A stretch of DNA of 64,000 nt from Lachnospiraceae bacterium (GTDB lineage Bacteria; Bacillota; Clostridia; Lachnospirales; Lachnospiraceae): positions 1 through 64,000 of the forward strand of contig JAIDPF010000067.1 in the NCBI GenBank assembly GCA_029062895.1. Direction: 5' to 3'. The translations under genes and the position numbers were made by a program. The number at the start of each line of letters is the position of its first letter. Position 1 is the stretch's first letter. Shown here in pieces: positions 8,432-18,166 of this stretch. The notes beneath the pieces were generated by a model. It was not told the DNA's origin, searched no databases, and saw nothing but the letters and a program-made list of their open reading frames with translations.

Positions 8432-9589
8432 TTAATTCTTTTTCTCCGGCGTTATATCTATGATTGGAACTCTGCAATCTTCCAAGGCTTTCAGCGTCAG
8501 TCCTATATTATACCGGTCATTTACAGGCAGCATGATTTCTTTCCCGTTTTTCAGACGGAAATAAACTTTCTGCACGATAAACCGATACCTAAGAGTTGCC
8601 CAGGTATAGTACACGTAAGCGATTTCTCTGATTTGTTCTTTTGGAATAGCAATCGGATCTAATGCCATCGGATTAAGCGTCACACCTGTTAATGAACCAA
8701 TAATGTAACGATCTGAAATGATCAGGTTATGTTTTTTCATAAACGGCAAACCCTTATTTAAGTCTGCCTGTAGCTGTTCTAAAAAATCCTCCCCGACATT
8801 TGACAGATATGTATTTGCGTTCTTGATTATTTTATTCTTTTCATCCTTCTTTTTAGCCTTCTTTCGAACCAAAACAATGATGCCCAAAGGAATCATCACA
8901 AATATAATACAGATAATGACAATCCCTATACCCAAACCTAATCCTGTTATGCCCCCTGTCGAATAAATAGCAACAAGAGCAAATGAATAAATAATACCCA
9001 TCATTGTACAAATTAGGATAATAAGAAAATTCAATCCCCTAAATTCCCTCAACTGAAAGATGATTTCATTCAGTTCCAGCGCTCCCTTATCCTCCGGAGC
9101 ATACCGATACTGGCTCATATCAATCATCTTCTTACCTTTTTTAGTTTGAATAGATTTCATCATAACGATAAAAATATCGCCTATGAGCAATATCAATAAT
9201 CCATATCGAAACATTTTACTGTTATTGTAATACAGGGATAATATCGATTTACTGCTCTTCGTTACCCCTATGACCTTATGGGATCTTGTATTGATAAATA
9301 CATTTCTTGTAATAGAATCGCCATCGTATATGATATCTTTGATCTCATGTTCACTGTTTCTTCCAAACACAACAGAAACCGGCATCCAAAATGACTTTTG
9401 TTCATTATCTTCATACTCCAGCTTAATATACCTTGTTGCACCTCTGTATTCCAATTTAACAGGAACCAGATCCACACTCTTATCAACCCTGATATGTACT
9501 CCGAATTGTGCCAGCAATGTAATCACTATAAATCCAAGAAAAATAAAATTCACAATAAAAATTTCATAATTCTTTTTTATAAAATTCAT
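8432..9589 (-). CDS. Hypothetical multi-span membrane protein
   Basis: A 385-residue protein with hydrophobic segments at about residues 10-30, 130-150, 190-210 and 220-245, then a soluble C-terminal domain with a beta-rich stretch (REIAYVYYTWATLRYR, YFRLKNGKEI) that resembles a pleckstrin-homology-like fold. The start is ATG 9589, with GGGAG 11 bases upstream; an in-frame TTG at 9595 is a possible alternative. It is the first gene of the minus-strand run down to 5687, which may be one operon. Function unknown. Confidence 0.65.
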   Translation of the reverse strand: MNFIKKNYEIFIVNFIFLGFIVITLLAQFGVHIRVDKSVDLVPVKLEYRGATRYIKLEYEDNEQKSFWMPVSVVFGRNSEHEIKDIIYDGDSITRNVFINTRSHKVIGVTKSSKSILSLYYNNSKMFRYGLLILLIGDIFIVMMKSIQTKKGKKMIDMSQYRYAPEDKGALELNEIIFQLREFRGLNFLIILICTMMGIIYSFALVAIYSTGGITGLGLGIGIVIICIIFVMIPLGIIVLVRKKAKKKDEKNKIIKNANTYLSNVGEDFLEQLQADLNKGLPFMKKHNLIISDRYIIGSLTGVTLNPMALDPIAIPKEQIREIAYVYYTWATLRYRFIVQKVYFRLKNGKEIMLPVNDRYNIGLTLKALEDCRVPIIDITPEKKN

Positions 9590-9718
9590 TTCCAAACAGA
9601 CTCCCTTGTAATTTTTTTGCTAACTTTGACCTGCATATAAAATTTACCCCGGTGTCGTCTGTTTTCCAACCTGCATTGCACCAAATGACTATTTTTTTGC
9701 ACGAAATGACCATAACAT

Positions 9719-11017
9719 TTATAAAATCACCACCGTCTGGAACTTTTCCTGGTCACAGGAAATAGCAAAGTCACCATCATATTTATCCACCACCGCTTTT
9801 ACATTTATAAGGCCCACACCGTGCATTTCTCCGTCAGAATCCAAAACAATACCGTTCTTGATCTGCACTTTTTCCGCCACGGGGTTCTTTACGGAAAAAA
9901 TCATCTTTTCGCCCTCCTGCACCAGCTTAATATTTATGACGGCTTTACGTCCCGCGCTTACGACCTTCACGCACTCATGGATGGCGTTGTCCAGCAGGTT
10001 GGAAAGCAGGATTACCGTTTCCTCCCCGTCCAGCCGTATCCCGCTCATGTCGCCTACCCTGAAAATCATGGACACCCCCTGCTCCCTTGCGACATGGAAC
10101 TTCTGGTTCAAGACTGCGTTCACGACAGGATGGTTCGTATTGACCGCCGACATCTCCACAGATATACTCTCCGTCAGCTTCTCTGCAAGCGCGGCAGCAG
10201 CCTGCGTGTTTCCTTCCTTTAACAGCACCTGTATCGTCCTTATCTGGTTCTTGTAATCATGCATCTTCCGTCCCTGCCGCTCATAGACCGCCTGCATATC
10301 CCGGTAATGCGCAAGCTGGCTTTCCTTCTTCTGGTTTGTCAGTGCGTTTTCCCTTAACAACTCCCCCTTATCACGGATGCTCTTCATCACCGCCATCACA
10401 AGGAAGTTTATCATGATCTGCCCCGTCGCAATAAAAAGATAGACTGCCTGCACCTTTTTTTCGCCGATGTAAAAAGAATACATAGGCAGCATGGATGCCA
10501 TGGTGAACAGCGGCACTACACAGAATTTCTGCCATTCCTTATAGGAAAGTTCCTTATTATTTTTCTTCCCTTTCCATATCCTCTGTAATATAAATAGGAG
10601 GAAAACCCAGATTAGTTTTGCGAGCAGTCCCAGAAAGATAATGCTGGGCGCATATTCTTCCTCCTTGGCTATCAGTATGTTTTCAACCTGTAGTGAAAAA
10701 AAGTCTATCAGATACAACAGCGGATAATACAGTACAAAAAAGAAAATACACTGCTTTAACTCCATCTTGTAAAACACCGCGCAGAATGCTGTGAATACCA
10801 GGACTACCAACGTAATCTTAATTCCTATTGGCCCCAGATACTCTCCCGGAAATGCAGCGACAAAGTTAGCAAGGTACAGAACAATATATCTGCACTTATC
10901 CTGCCATCCCCTCCTTTTCCTTTTCATAAACATATCAAAAAAGTATACAATCCCCCATGTCTCTATCGCTATGAGGCATAAAGAAAGTATCCACATCCCT
11001 ATTTCTTCTATTTCCAT
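9719..11017 (-). CDS. GHKL-type sensor histidine kinase
   Basis: A 432-residue kinase with six or so membrane spans in residues 5-210, a coiled linker, the phospho-acceptor region KMHDYKNQ (His about 253), the N-box LLSNLLDNAIHE (Asn about 344) and a glycine-rich box MHGVGL near 398. This matches the AgrC/peptide-pheromone type that pairs with LytTR regulators. The regulator gene lies immediately upstream; its TGA ends two bases before ATG 11017, and GGAG precedes that ATG, so the pair is translationally coupled. The signal is unknown; no agrB/agrD-like peptide gene is visible nearby. Confidence 0.9.
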   Translation of the reverse strand: MEIEEIGMWILSLCLIAIETWGIVYFFDMFMKRKRRGWQDKCRYIVLYLANFVAAFPGEYLGPIGIKITLVVLVFTAFCAVFYKMELKQCIFFFVLYYPLLYLIDFFSLQVENILIAKEEEYAPSIIFLGLLAKLIWVFLLFILQRIWKGKKNNKELSYKEWQKFCVVPLFTMASMLPMYSFYIGEKKVQAVYLFIATGQIMINFLVMAVMKSIRDKGELLRENALTNQKKESQLAHYRDMQAVYERQGRKMHDYKNQIRTIQVLLKEGNTQAAAALAEKLTESISVEMSAVNTNHPVVNAVLNQKFHVAREQGVSMIFRVGDMSGIRLDGEETVILLSNLLDNAIHECVKVVSAGRKAVINIKLVQEGEKMIFSVKNPVAEKVQIKNGIVLDSDGEMHGVGLINVKAVVDKYDGDFAISCDQEKFQTVVIL

Positions 11018-11019
11018 GA

Positions 11020-11715
11020 TCACTCCGCCCCTTTAAACAATGTGTACTGCCGCTTCACTTCCTGATACCTTGATTTCGGCACGGATATCTCTTTCCCCGT
11101 GGTCAGGACCATGACGTAGCTGCTGATCTTCTCGACGTACTTCATGTTGATGAGGAAGCTCTGGTGTATCCGCACAAAGCCCATCCCCTTCAAGTCCTCT
11201 TCCAGCTCATCCATTTTTTTATAAATGTTGAATGTCCGTCCCTGTGTGTAGAACACATTCTTGTGTTTACTCGTTTCAATATAGATGATGTCGTCCACCT
11301 TAAGCCGAGTATTCCCCTCCACAAAGTCGAACTCCACCATCCGCTCCTCCTGCTGGATTTCCCAAAGGATATCATCCATACATTCCTGCAAAGTCTGATC
11401 CAGATCATCTTTTAAAAGGAAACGGCTCGCCTTCACCTTGTACCCATCCAGCGCATAATTCACATAAGCAGTGACCAGTACGATATGCACTTTCGGGTAT
11501 TTTGCCTTTATCTGTCTTGCCGTCTCCAAGCCATCCAAGTCATCCATGTTGATGTCGAGGAATACAATGCGGCATTTCCGTATATAATCCATATCCCCGC
11601 ACAGACTTTTCCCGGAACCGTATTCCTTTATTTCAAAATCCTGCCCGTGGGCTTCCAGCAGCGCCTTAAGTGCACTGCGGTCATCCTCCCTGTCATCGCA
11701 GATTGCTATCTTCAT
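11020..11715 (-). CDS. LytTR-family response regulator
   Basis: A 231-residue regulator. The receiver domain keeps the acidic pair D7-D8, the phospho-acceptor D54 (IVFLDINM) and K102 (FLLKDDL). The LytTR DNA-binding domain spans about residues 135-231 (IYIETSKHKNVFY, VRIHQSFLINMKYV). GGGAGG before ATG 11715 fixes the start. It forms a two-component system with the downstream GHKL kinase. Targets would be promoters with direct repeats, and none is assigned here. Confidence 0.92.
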   Translation of the reverse strand: MKIAICDDREDDRSALKALLEAHGQDFEIKEYGSGKSLCGDMDYIRKCRIVFLDINMDDLDGLETARQIKAKYPKVHIVLVTAYVNYALDGYKVKASRFLLKDDLDQTLQECMDDILWEIQQEERMVEFDFVEGNTRLKVDDIIYIETSKHKNVFYTQGRTFNIYKKMDELEEDLKGMGFVRIHQSFLINMKYVEKISSYVMVLTTGKEISVPKSRYQEVKRQYTLFKGAE

Positions 11716-11877
11716 CGCACCAACCTCCCATTGATTGTATCAAACCAACATTATTACCACTCATATATTATTTTCCAAGTCATTCCCATATCAGATCGCC
11801 ACATTTGTAATTTTAAAATCAAAAAAGTAAAAAGTCCAGAAAACTTTATTTTTTGCCAAACACGCAGTTTACTGCGA

Positions 11878-11906
11878 TTGACTTTATATAAGGAAGTAGA
11901 TATATT
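11878..11906 (+). promoter_or_regulatory. Sigma-A-type promoter for the MBL gene at 12001
   Basis: TTGACT at 11878 and TATATT at 11901 are separated by 17 bases, about 90 bases upstream of ATG 12001. Good match to the housekeeping consensus. Confidence 0.6.
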
Positions 11907-12000
11907 AAAGTAAAATACATAACCACTGAATTTAACAATATCCCAAAACGCTCGTAGGAAAAATGACCTATCTAATTCTAAAGAAGAAAGGAAATAAAAA

Positions 12001-12789
12001 ATGCAGTTAAAATGGTACGGGACAGCCGCTCTGATTTTGAAGGAAAATGACATATCAATTGCGTTTGACCCGTTTTGCGGACTTCAGCCGCAGGAATCCT
12101 TGCGTTCAAAGAACCTATCTCCCGGCGAACAGGAATTCCGTAAGATAAAACATGTATTTATCACACATGGGCATTTTGACCATATTGCCCGAATTCCGGC
12201 TATTTATAATAAAGCCCCCTTAAAACTGTGGTGTACGCAGACTCCTTACAATACCTTGCTGCGGGAAGGTATGCGGTCGGAACAGATGCAGGTGATCCGA
12301 CCGGGAGAACAGATCCATGTGGGGTCGTTTACGGTTACGGCATATCAAAGCAGACACTGTAGATTTGATGTACCCCTCATTGTTAAAACGGTGTTTCGCC
12401 CTAAGGTTTTCTGCCATCCGGTCCATCTGTTTCATTTTCTGAAAATGCAATTGCAATATCCGGAAAATAAAGAGATCCTGTTTTATGAGGTTCTCAGTGG
12501 GGATAAAAGAATACAGATCATGGGAAGTTTGAACCTGTCTGTGGATGTGGAATATCCCACAGGAGCGGATATACTTATCCTGCCGTTTCAGGGGCGCAGC
12601 GATTTAGAAAAGTGCGGATTATCTATTGTCCGAAGACTAAAACCTAAAAAAGTTTTTTTGGATCATTACGATGACTCTTTTCCGCCGATTTCAGATAATA
12701 TCAGTACAAAAAAATTTGAAAAGATATTATGGGAGCAGGAAAAAATTCCTTGCCGGGCTTTAGAGATTGGAGAGGTTGTTTATGAGTAA
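12001..12789 (+). CDS. MBL-fold metallo-hydrolase (UlaG-like)
   Basis: A 262-residue cytoplasmic protein of the metallo-beta-lactamase superfamily. It opens with the MQLKWYGTAAL strand typical of UlaG/YtkL-type members and carries THGHFDH near residues 54-60. A further histidine is present in HCRFD (about 120), but the later ligands are less regular, with MGSLNLSVD where SGDT-like motifs usually sit and LDHYDD near 221. AAAGGAA precedes the ATG. It is a single gene divergent from the LytTR/GHKL pair. Substrate unknown. Confidence 0.8.
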   Translation: MQLKWYGTAALILKENDISIAFDPFCGLQPQESLRSKNLSPGEQEFRKIKHVFITHGHFDHIARIPAIYNKAPLKLWCTQTPYNTLLREGMRSEQMQVIRPGEQIHVGSFTVTAYQSRHCRFDVPLIVKTVFRPKVFCHPVHLFHFLKMQLQYPENKEILFYEVLSGDKRIQIMGSLNLSVDVEYPTGADILILPFQGRSDLEKCGLSIVRRLKPKKVFLDHYDDSFPPISDNISTKKFEKILWEQEKIPCRALEIGEVVYE

Positions 12790-13032
12790 GCAGAGAAGGA
12801 AATAAAATCCAGTTTATTTCTTCGCCAGCCAACCTTCATATAAATCCCCCATATCGCAGCTTTGTTGCGACTTAAATAGAAATGTAAAACGCTGCTTAAA
12901 AGCAAACAATTTCGCTTTGTGCTTTTCGGTAAAACTATAAAACAAACATTTGTTATATAACATAAATAACAATATTTAATTTGTCAAGTAAAGTTTTGCC
13001 AAGAAACAGTTCCATTGTTTTCTTGAAAAAGT
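12790..13032. other. Intergenic region with a possible decayed minus-strand gene end
   Basis: No complete gene. On the minus strand a frame of about 45 codons runs from roughly 12950 to a TAA at 12814-12816 and ends GDLYEGWLAKK. It has no start with a ribosome binding site and could be the tail of a deleted gene or a chance frame. The rest is AT-rich and precedes the promoter at 13033. Confidence 0.3.
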
Positions 13033-13061
13033 TTGAAATGATAAAATTTAAGTGATATACT
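13033..13061 (+). promoter_or_regulatory. Sigma-A-type promoter for lipoprotein gene 13117
   Basis: TTGAAA at 13033 and TATACT at 13056 with a 17-base spacer, about 55 bases upstream of the lipoprotein start. Confidence 0.65.
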
Positions 13062-13116
13062 TAAAGCCACTAATTAAATAATAGGCAAAAGGCATAGTAT
13101 AAGGAGAAATAGCATA

Positions 13117-13992
13117 TTGACAACTGATAAAATGAAAATAGAAGTATTGACAGTATTTATGTTACTTTTGCTTATAACGGGCTGTTCGGCAGGTGGAAAT
13201 CAGGGTGAAGCAGAAAACGAAACATCTGGTACGGAAGTAAGTGAAAATCAAACGGAAGACCAAACATATACGGAACAGACTGAAACAGCAGAAACTGAAG
13301 ACAGAGAAGAAACCGAGACATCAGAGGATACTCGTATAGAGATAGATGACAATATTGCCTTAAATGACTTGTTTGTTCAATTTATTGAAGGAGATGCAAA
13401 TGCATATAGTTACGGCGAAGAAAAATATATATCTGACTATTATGAAGAATATTCGGCACGTGAAATAAATGTAGTGCATTTTATGGCAGAAGACCTAAAT
13501 GGGGACGGGGAAAATGAATTATTAATTAATATAAACTGGACGTATGATGATGGGATCATTCTGGCATTTCATTGTCAGGATGGAGATTTATTTGAGTGGG
13601 AATCAATCAGATATGGTATGCATAGTCCAAAAGTAACTCTGTATTCTGATGTTAATACTATTGAAATTACCGGAACCGGTTGGACAAGAATTTTTTTTAT
13701 ATATAATTCGCAAGGCGGGCAAGAGCGGATTTTTAGTTGTTCCTCTTGGGAAGATAATCTGGAAAATGGCAATTTTCGGAGACAATACCTTATCGTTGAG
13801 TATCAAGATGGCATAGAGTTAGAAGAATATTCAGTTGAAGAAATATTTGATAAAAATGATAATGTAGTGTTTGAAAGCAGTGAAGAAGAAACATTACTGT
13901 TTCATAATGTGTTAAATGATTTCTTAAGTACGTTGGGTGAAGGGAAAGAAATTAGTGCTACACCAGAGGAGAAGGATGATGAAAAAGAATAA
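13117..13992 (+). CDS. Secreted lipoprotein, hypothetical
   Basis: A 291-residue lipoprotein. The signal peptide ends in LLLITGC (lipobox), followed by a long acidic Glu/Thr-rich linker (residues about 25-75) and a globular domain containing EDLNGDGENELLI, a calcium-loop-like DxNxDG motif common in surface proteins. It starts with TTG, chosen because AAGGAG lies ten bases upstream and because the related lipoprotein at 52024 begins with the same MT-ADK-type sequence from an ATG. The two share the signal peptide and the first 20 or so mature residues but diverge afterwards. Function unknown; cell-surface location inferred. Confidence 0.75.
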   Translation: MTTDKMKIEVLTVFMLLLLITGCSAGGNQGEAENETSGTEVSENQTEDQTYTEQTETAETEDREETETSEDTRIEIDDNIALNDLFVQFIEGDANAYSYGEEKYISDYYEEYSAREINVVHFMAEDLNGDGENELLININWTYDDGIILAFHCQDGDLFEWESIRYGMHSPKVTLYSDVNTIEITGTGWTRIFFIYNSQGGQERIFSCSSWEDNLENGNFRRQYLIVEYQDGIELEEYSVEEIFDKNDNVVFESSEEETLLFHNVLNDFLSTLGEGKEISATPEEKDDEKE

Positions 13993-14116
13993 AGTTGTAA
14001 CATTATTTGATGGATGCCTATGCAAATTAGCAGAGTGCGACGCAGTCAGGCATCAGGCTGCGGGAGAACAGCAGCTTCCCGCTTATGTGCAGAATCTGAT
14101 ACGGACTACAGGATGA
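13976..14116 (+). CDS. Possible small ORF (46 codons) overlapping the lipoprotein end
   Basis: An ATGATG start preceded by GAGGAGAAGG opens a 46-codon frame that overlaps the last 17 bases of the lipoprotein gene and ends (LPAYVQNLIRTTG) 13 bases before the YdeI-family gene. The tail reads like a real protein end, so this may be a small protein or the fused remnant of a larger gene. No family recognised. Confidence 0.35.
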   Translation: MMKKNKVVTLFDGCLCKLAECDAVRHQAAGEQQLPAYVQNLIRTTG

Positions 14117-14129
14117 GGAGAGTTATTTT

Positions 14130-14693
14130 ATGAGTGAAATATTGAAATTTGCTAACCGGGAAGAGTTCCGGGAATGGCTCCATGAACATTGCCTTTCTAG
14201 TGCTGGCGTATGGCTATTATTTGGCAAGACTGGTGGACCGAAAACGATTAAAGCAGGGGAAGCACTAGAAGAAGCTCTCTGCTTTGGCTGGATTGACGGA
14301 CAGATGGAAAAGATTGATGATAAAAGCTATAAGAAGTATTTTTCTCTGCGCAGAGAGAACAGTAAATGGTCAGAGAAAAATAAGGCATTGGCGAAAAGTC
14401 TTGAAGAACGAGGGCTTATGACTGACTTTGGCAGGAAAAAGATAGATGAGGCCAAGAAAAACGGCCAGTGGGACGCGGGGAACCCTCTGGCAATCATTAC
14501 AGAGGAACAGATTGCCTGCTTATCTGCATTGTTGGAAGGGTACGAACCCGCCTACACAAATTTTCAGGCCATGTCCCCATCTGTAAAGAAAACATATACG
14601 CGAGCATATCTTGACGCAAAGACAAATGCGGGGCGGGAAAAACGAATTGCCTGGATGGTAGATAGGCTCAATAAAAATCTGAAACCCATGTAA
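14130..14693 (+). CDS. YdeI/OmpD-associated family protein
   Basis: A 187-residue soluble protein. LEEALCFGWIDGQ (about residues 49-61) and YFSLRRENSKWSEKN (about 71-85) are the hallmark stretches of the YdeI family, and the C-terminal helix ends KRIAWMVDRLNKN. Length and motif order fit the family. Members have been linked to bacteriocin or antimicrobial-peptide tolerance in a few species, but the biochemical activity is unknown. GAGGAG precedes ATG 14130. Confidence 0.8.
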   Translation: MSEILKFANREEFREWLHEHCLSSAGVWLLFGKTGGPKTIKAGEALEEALCFGWIDGQMEKIDDKSYKKYFSLRRENSKWSEKNKALAKSLEERGLMTDFGRKKIDEAKKNGQWDAGNPLAIITEEQIACLSALLEGYEPAYTNFQAMSPSVKKTYTRAYLDAKTNAGREKRIAWMVDRLNKNLKPM

Positions 14694-14843
14694 TCCATAG
14701 GAAAGAAGTATTACTAAAGATACTGCAAAATCGACTGATGTAGGTGCAAGTTTTTACAGGCAAGCCCAAAGTTGAATGTGCCGTTTGTGCAGATGTTCCT
14801 AATCTGATGGATATAGATTCGGAAAATTGAAATAAGTGTTACA

Positions 14844-14891
14844 ATGTATTATGATGATCATAATCCGCCACATTGCCGTCAAAACAGTTAA
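14844..14891 (+). pseudogene. DUF4160 remnant in a 342-base gap
   Basis: Within the gene-free stretch 14694-15035, a short frame reads MYYDDHNPPHC and then stops. The YYDDHNPPH phrase is the conserved core of DUF4160, a family usually found in toxin/antitoxin-like gene pairs, where it continues FH. The rest of the gap shows only short, broken frames. It looks like the scar of a deleted DUF4160 gene. Confidence 0.45.
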
Positions 14892-15035
14892 AACTGATTT
14901 TGGCATGGTGTGTATTACATCCGGATGGTTTGTGAGAAGAAACAAGTTATCATGATAGAAAAAGGCATGTAATATATATAAAATAAAAGTATAAAAAAAT
15001 CAAAATTAAAAATATCAAAAAAGGAGAGATGAGCA

Positions 15036-15653
15036 ATGAAAGTTTTATTAGTAAACGCGAGTCCGCACGCCAATGGCAATACCTTTATTGCACTGAATGA
15101 AATGCAGCAGATCTTTACATCCGAAGGAGTGGAATCAACGATCTTACATATCGGTAATCAGGATATCAGGGGCTGTATTGCCTGCCGATCTTGTGTAAAG
15201 AACGGCAAATGCTGTTTTGATGATGCAGTAAATGAATCGGCGCACCTGTTTGAGGAAGCAGATGGGTTGGTTGTGGGTACTCCTGTTTATTATGCATCCG
15301 CCAATGCTACATTGATTGCATACCTGGACAGATTGTTCTTCAGCACACATTTTGATAAGAGGATGAAAGTTGGAGCGGCAGTTGCTGCGGCGAGGCGGGG
15401 CGGTCTTACAGCGACCTTTGATGAGTTGAATAAATATTTTACAATCTGCGGTATGCCGGTTGCAAGCGGACAATACTGGAACGGAATCCATGGAAGGGAG
15501 CTAGGAGAAGCGCAGCAGGATGCAGAAGGCTTACAGCAGATGCGGACCTTGGCGCGCAACATGGTATTTCTGATGAAATCGATCCAGCTGGGTAAAGAAA
15601 AGTTTGGTCTTCCTGAAAAAGAACCGGCAGTAATGACAAATATGATAAGATAA
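15036..15653 (+). CDS. Flavodoxin-like NAD(P)H-dependent FMN reductase
   Basis: A 205-residue flavoprotein. The N-terminal strand and loop NASPHANGNT bind the FMN phosphate, VVGTPVYYAS (about residues 79-88) is the second flavin loop, and GCIACRSCVKNGKC (about 46-59) is the cysteine cluster seen in iron-sulfur flavoproteins and their relatives. It probably passes electrons from NAD(P)H to FMN or quinone-like acceptors in the cytoplasm. AAGGAG precedes the ATG, and a strong terminator follows, so it is probably a single-gene unit. Confidence 0.85.
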   Translation: MKVLLVNASPHANGNTFIALNEMQQIFTSEGVESTILHIGNQDIRGCIACRSCVKNGKCCFDDAVNESAHLFEEADGLVVGTPVYYASANATLIAYLDRLFFSTHFDKRMKVGAAVAAARRGGLTATFDELNKYFTICGMPVASGQYWNGIHGRELGEAQQDAEGLQQMRTLARNMVFLMKSIQLGKEKFGLPEKEPAVMTNMIR

Positions 15654-15712
15654 TCAGATAAAATATTATCCAATTAAGTGACTATATAAATTATAAAGAT
15701 AGCATAAATAAT

Positions 15713-15750
15713 AAAAGCAGGAACATCCATGATAGCATGTTCCTGCTTTT
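15713..15750. terminator. Strong bidirectional terminator
   Basis: A perfect 14-bp stem, AAAAGCAGGAACAT (15713-15726) with its complement at 15737-15750, flanked by A and T runs, lies between the convergent genes ending at 15653 and 15771. It should terminate in both directions. Confidence 0.9.
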
Positions 15751-15770
15751 GCGGTTTTAGGGAAATGCTG

Positions 15771-18044
15771 TTACATATTATAATACTGTGCCGTTTCTTG
15801 CAAATCCTTCATAAATTTTCCGCCTGCCTTTTCGTATTTAACGAGTACGCCGGCATAGTGCTGCTGTTTACGTGCCAGCTCCGTTTCAAATCTCGTCATG
15901 GATAATTGATAGAACGGATTGTTTCTAATTCCATCACGAATGGATTTATTAAACGGAATGTGGCGGACCAGAATATCACGGGCAACCTTGTTCAGACGGT
16001 AACTGCCTCGTGCTTCAAATTTGATCCAGTTGATATAATCTCGTACAAATACCTCGCGATAATTATTTTTCACATTCTGCATGACGTTCTTTACCTTCTC
16101 TTTTGCATCCGGCGAAAGCTCGCTGTTCTTTTTATAAAACTGCAGATAGTTGCAATACTCCGCAGTCAGCGATTTTTCTCGCAGATCGTTCCAACGCATT
16201 CCTTCGATCTTCCTACAGATCTCCCAGTGGAAACGTCCCATGGCAATCATCATCAGATCTGAAAGATCTGCGGAAGTAAAGATTGGGAACATAAAACGAC
16301 CCGGTGTGTCGGTTTTTGTAGTGGCTGTTTCCTGCCACATCATAGATCGTATTCCCACATTAGGCATCAGGATGATGTCGGGTAGAATTTCTTTAACGAC
16401 CCTGTCATTGGCGATTCCATGATCCTTATCAGAGAAAGGAACTTCCCTGTAAAATATGGAATAGTCAATCATCCGGATCTCATTCATGGCATTTTCCAAT
16501 TTTTCCGCAGTAACGAGCATTTTGTCTATAGAGTTGATCAGGTCGCTACCGTTTAAGATAGGACAGAATGTTGTAATTCTGCCGTAAGTCAGTTTATTGA
16601 TCATGGAAAACATATTGTTGATCTCAAATTCCACACGCAGTCTCGGATCTTTTAGACGCTTCTCCATTTCTTCTTTTGTAATCGTTTTTTCCCTATACTG
16701 TTCCGCCAGAAAAGCAGGATAATTGGCATCATATTCATTTTTAGAAGTTTCTTTCTTTCCCTTATAGATCTGTTTCAGCCACTCATAGATTGTGTAGATA
16801 TGTCTGGAATGACAGATATCCAGATGGGCGCACAGATCATAAAGTTCTTTGACACGGTCTTCCCCTACAAAGGAGGTATCCATGAATCCAAAATTTAGAA
16901 ACATTTCCAGAACTGGTGTCAGCGTGCTTTCATCTTCCACCGCTTTGATAAATACCTTATAATATATCTCATAAAAATCAGCAGAGATCTTCTTTCGGAG
17001 CGCATAGGTTTCCTTGTCGGTAGATAACAAGTCAGGCAGGTTAAAATATTTTTTGATCCTCTCGCTAAGTTCATCAATTTCCGTATTCTGATAACCGGCA
17101 TATTCCAGAATATGGGAAAGACAGTCTTCTGCCAAAACGTCCATTTCTATCCGTTTAACTGACCCGTCTGAAGTAAGCGTGTTCCTGCTTTCTCCACTGT
17201 AATCATATTCCTCATATTCCTTAATGCGTCTGCGGATCAGGCGGTTATTGTAAATCTGGAATTTTTCCGCGGATTGTGTGATCCGGCCAAGAGCTTCCGT
17301 AATCGGTTCAATATCATATTTTTTTGCATACATTTCGATGGAAAGATCAAAATATAGCCTATAAAGATCCAGTTCGTTTTCACTAAGCAGAATATCCTTA
17401 TTGTAAGAAAGATAGCTTTCCAATTCGTTGATACCCAGTGAAAATCTTCGCATCTGTGCGGCGGCTTCCATAATTACGCCCACCGTAAGGCTGTCGTCCT
17501 TCTCCATAAGCTGCAGATACTCCTGCATATATTTCCGTACGATGCTGATGCTGTTATGGACTTCCCATTTTTCCGCCTTATGCTGCATCACCAGCGGTTT
17601 AAACAGTTCCATCTTGGAAAAATTCTGAGTTTCAATTTTATATTTGCCACATAAGATCTTATAATCGTAATATAGGTTTTCCACCAAAGTATGGAACTCG
17701 CTGGCTTTTTCAGAAAGCTCCGTATACAGTTTTAATAGATTGTGCCGCTGTATGACGGCGGCGCGTAGGAAGATATTGCGGATCTTTTCCTTTCCCGAAA
17801 GCGTCCGTTTGAGATTTTCGGAAGTTTCACAGTTTAAAGCAACCAGTGAAGTGTCTTCGATGGCAATATAATCGCACAGATAGATATCCCTTTCCAGAAA
17901 ACCGATAATGGAGTTCTTTTCCAGACGAATCTCCGAAAACTCCATTTTCTGTAATACGCTTCCCTGCTGAATCAGATACCAGCATTTTACCTTATCGTTT
18001 TTTCTTGCGATGACCATATCATGCTCAAATTCTAAGATTTCCAT
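15771..18044 (-). CDS. Large protein with cyclic-nucleotide-binding-like N-terminus
   Basis: A 757-residue soluble protein starting MEILEFEHDM. ATG 18044 is chosen because AAGGAG sits five bases upstream; an in-frame ATG at 18071 lies before that site. Residues about 10-75 (WYLIQQGSVLQKMEF, SIIGFLERD, VALNCE) read like a cyclic-nucleotide-binding beta-barrel, but the phosphate-binding cassette is not convincing. The remaining 680 residues are mostly helical with no motif I know. It is the last gene of a six-gene minus-strand cluster with two VirB6/TrbL-like membrane proteins, so it may be their cytoplasmic partner. That role is inference from position only. Confidence 0.65.
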   Translation of the reverse strand: MEILEFEHDMVIARKNDKVKCWYLIQQGSVLQKMEFSEIRLEKNSIIGFLERDIYLCDYIAIEDTSLVALNCETSENLKRTLSGKEKIRNIFLRAAVIQRHNLLKLYTELSEKASEFHTLVENLYYDYKILCGKYKIETQNFSKMELFKPLVMQHKAEKWEVHNSISIVRKYMQEYLQLMEKDDSLTVGVIMEAAAQMRRFSLGINELESYLSYNKDILLSENELDLYRLYFDLSIEMYAKKYDIEPITEALGRITQSAEKFQIYNNRLIRRRIKEYEEYDYSGESRNTLTSDGSVKRIEMDVLAEDCLSHILEYAGYQNTEIDELSERIKKYFNLPDLLSTDKETYALRKKISADFYEIYYKVFIKAVEDESTLTPVLEMFLNFGFMDTSFVGEDRVKELYDLCAHLDICHSRHIYTIYEWLKQIYKGKKETSKNEYDANYPAFLAEQYREKTITKEEMEKRLKDPRLRVEFEINNMFSMINKLTYGRITTFCPILNGSDLINSIDKMLVTAEKLENAMNEIRMIDYSIFYREVPFSDKDHGIANDRVVKEILPDIILMPNVGIRSMMWQETATTKTDTPGRFMFPIFTSADLSDLMMIAMGRFHWEICRKIEGMRWNDLREKSLTAEYCNYLQFYKKNSELSPDAKEKVKNVMQNVKNNYREVFVRDYINWIKFEARGSYRLNKVARDILVRHIPFNKSIRDGIRNNPFYQLSMTRFETELARKQQHYAGVLVKYEKAGGKFMKDLQETAQYYNM

Positions 18045-18166
18045 ATACACTCCTTGTACCTTTCCTATCATAATAGGTGATTATAAGCCGTGAAAGATTC
18101 CCTTTCTATATTAATGTATCACTATCCATACATTTTCACAAGCATTAAAAAGGTAAAGAGCCGGAT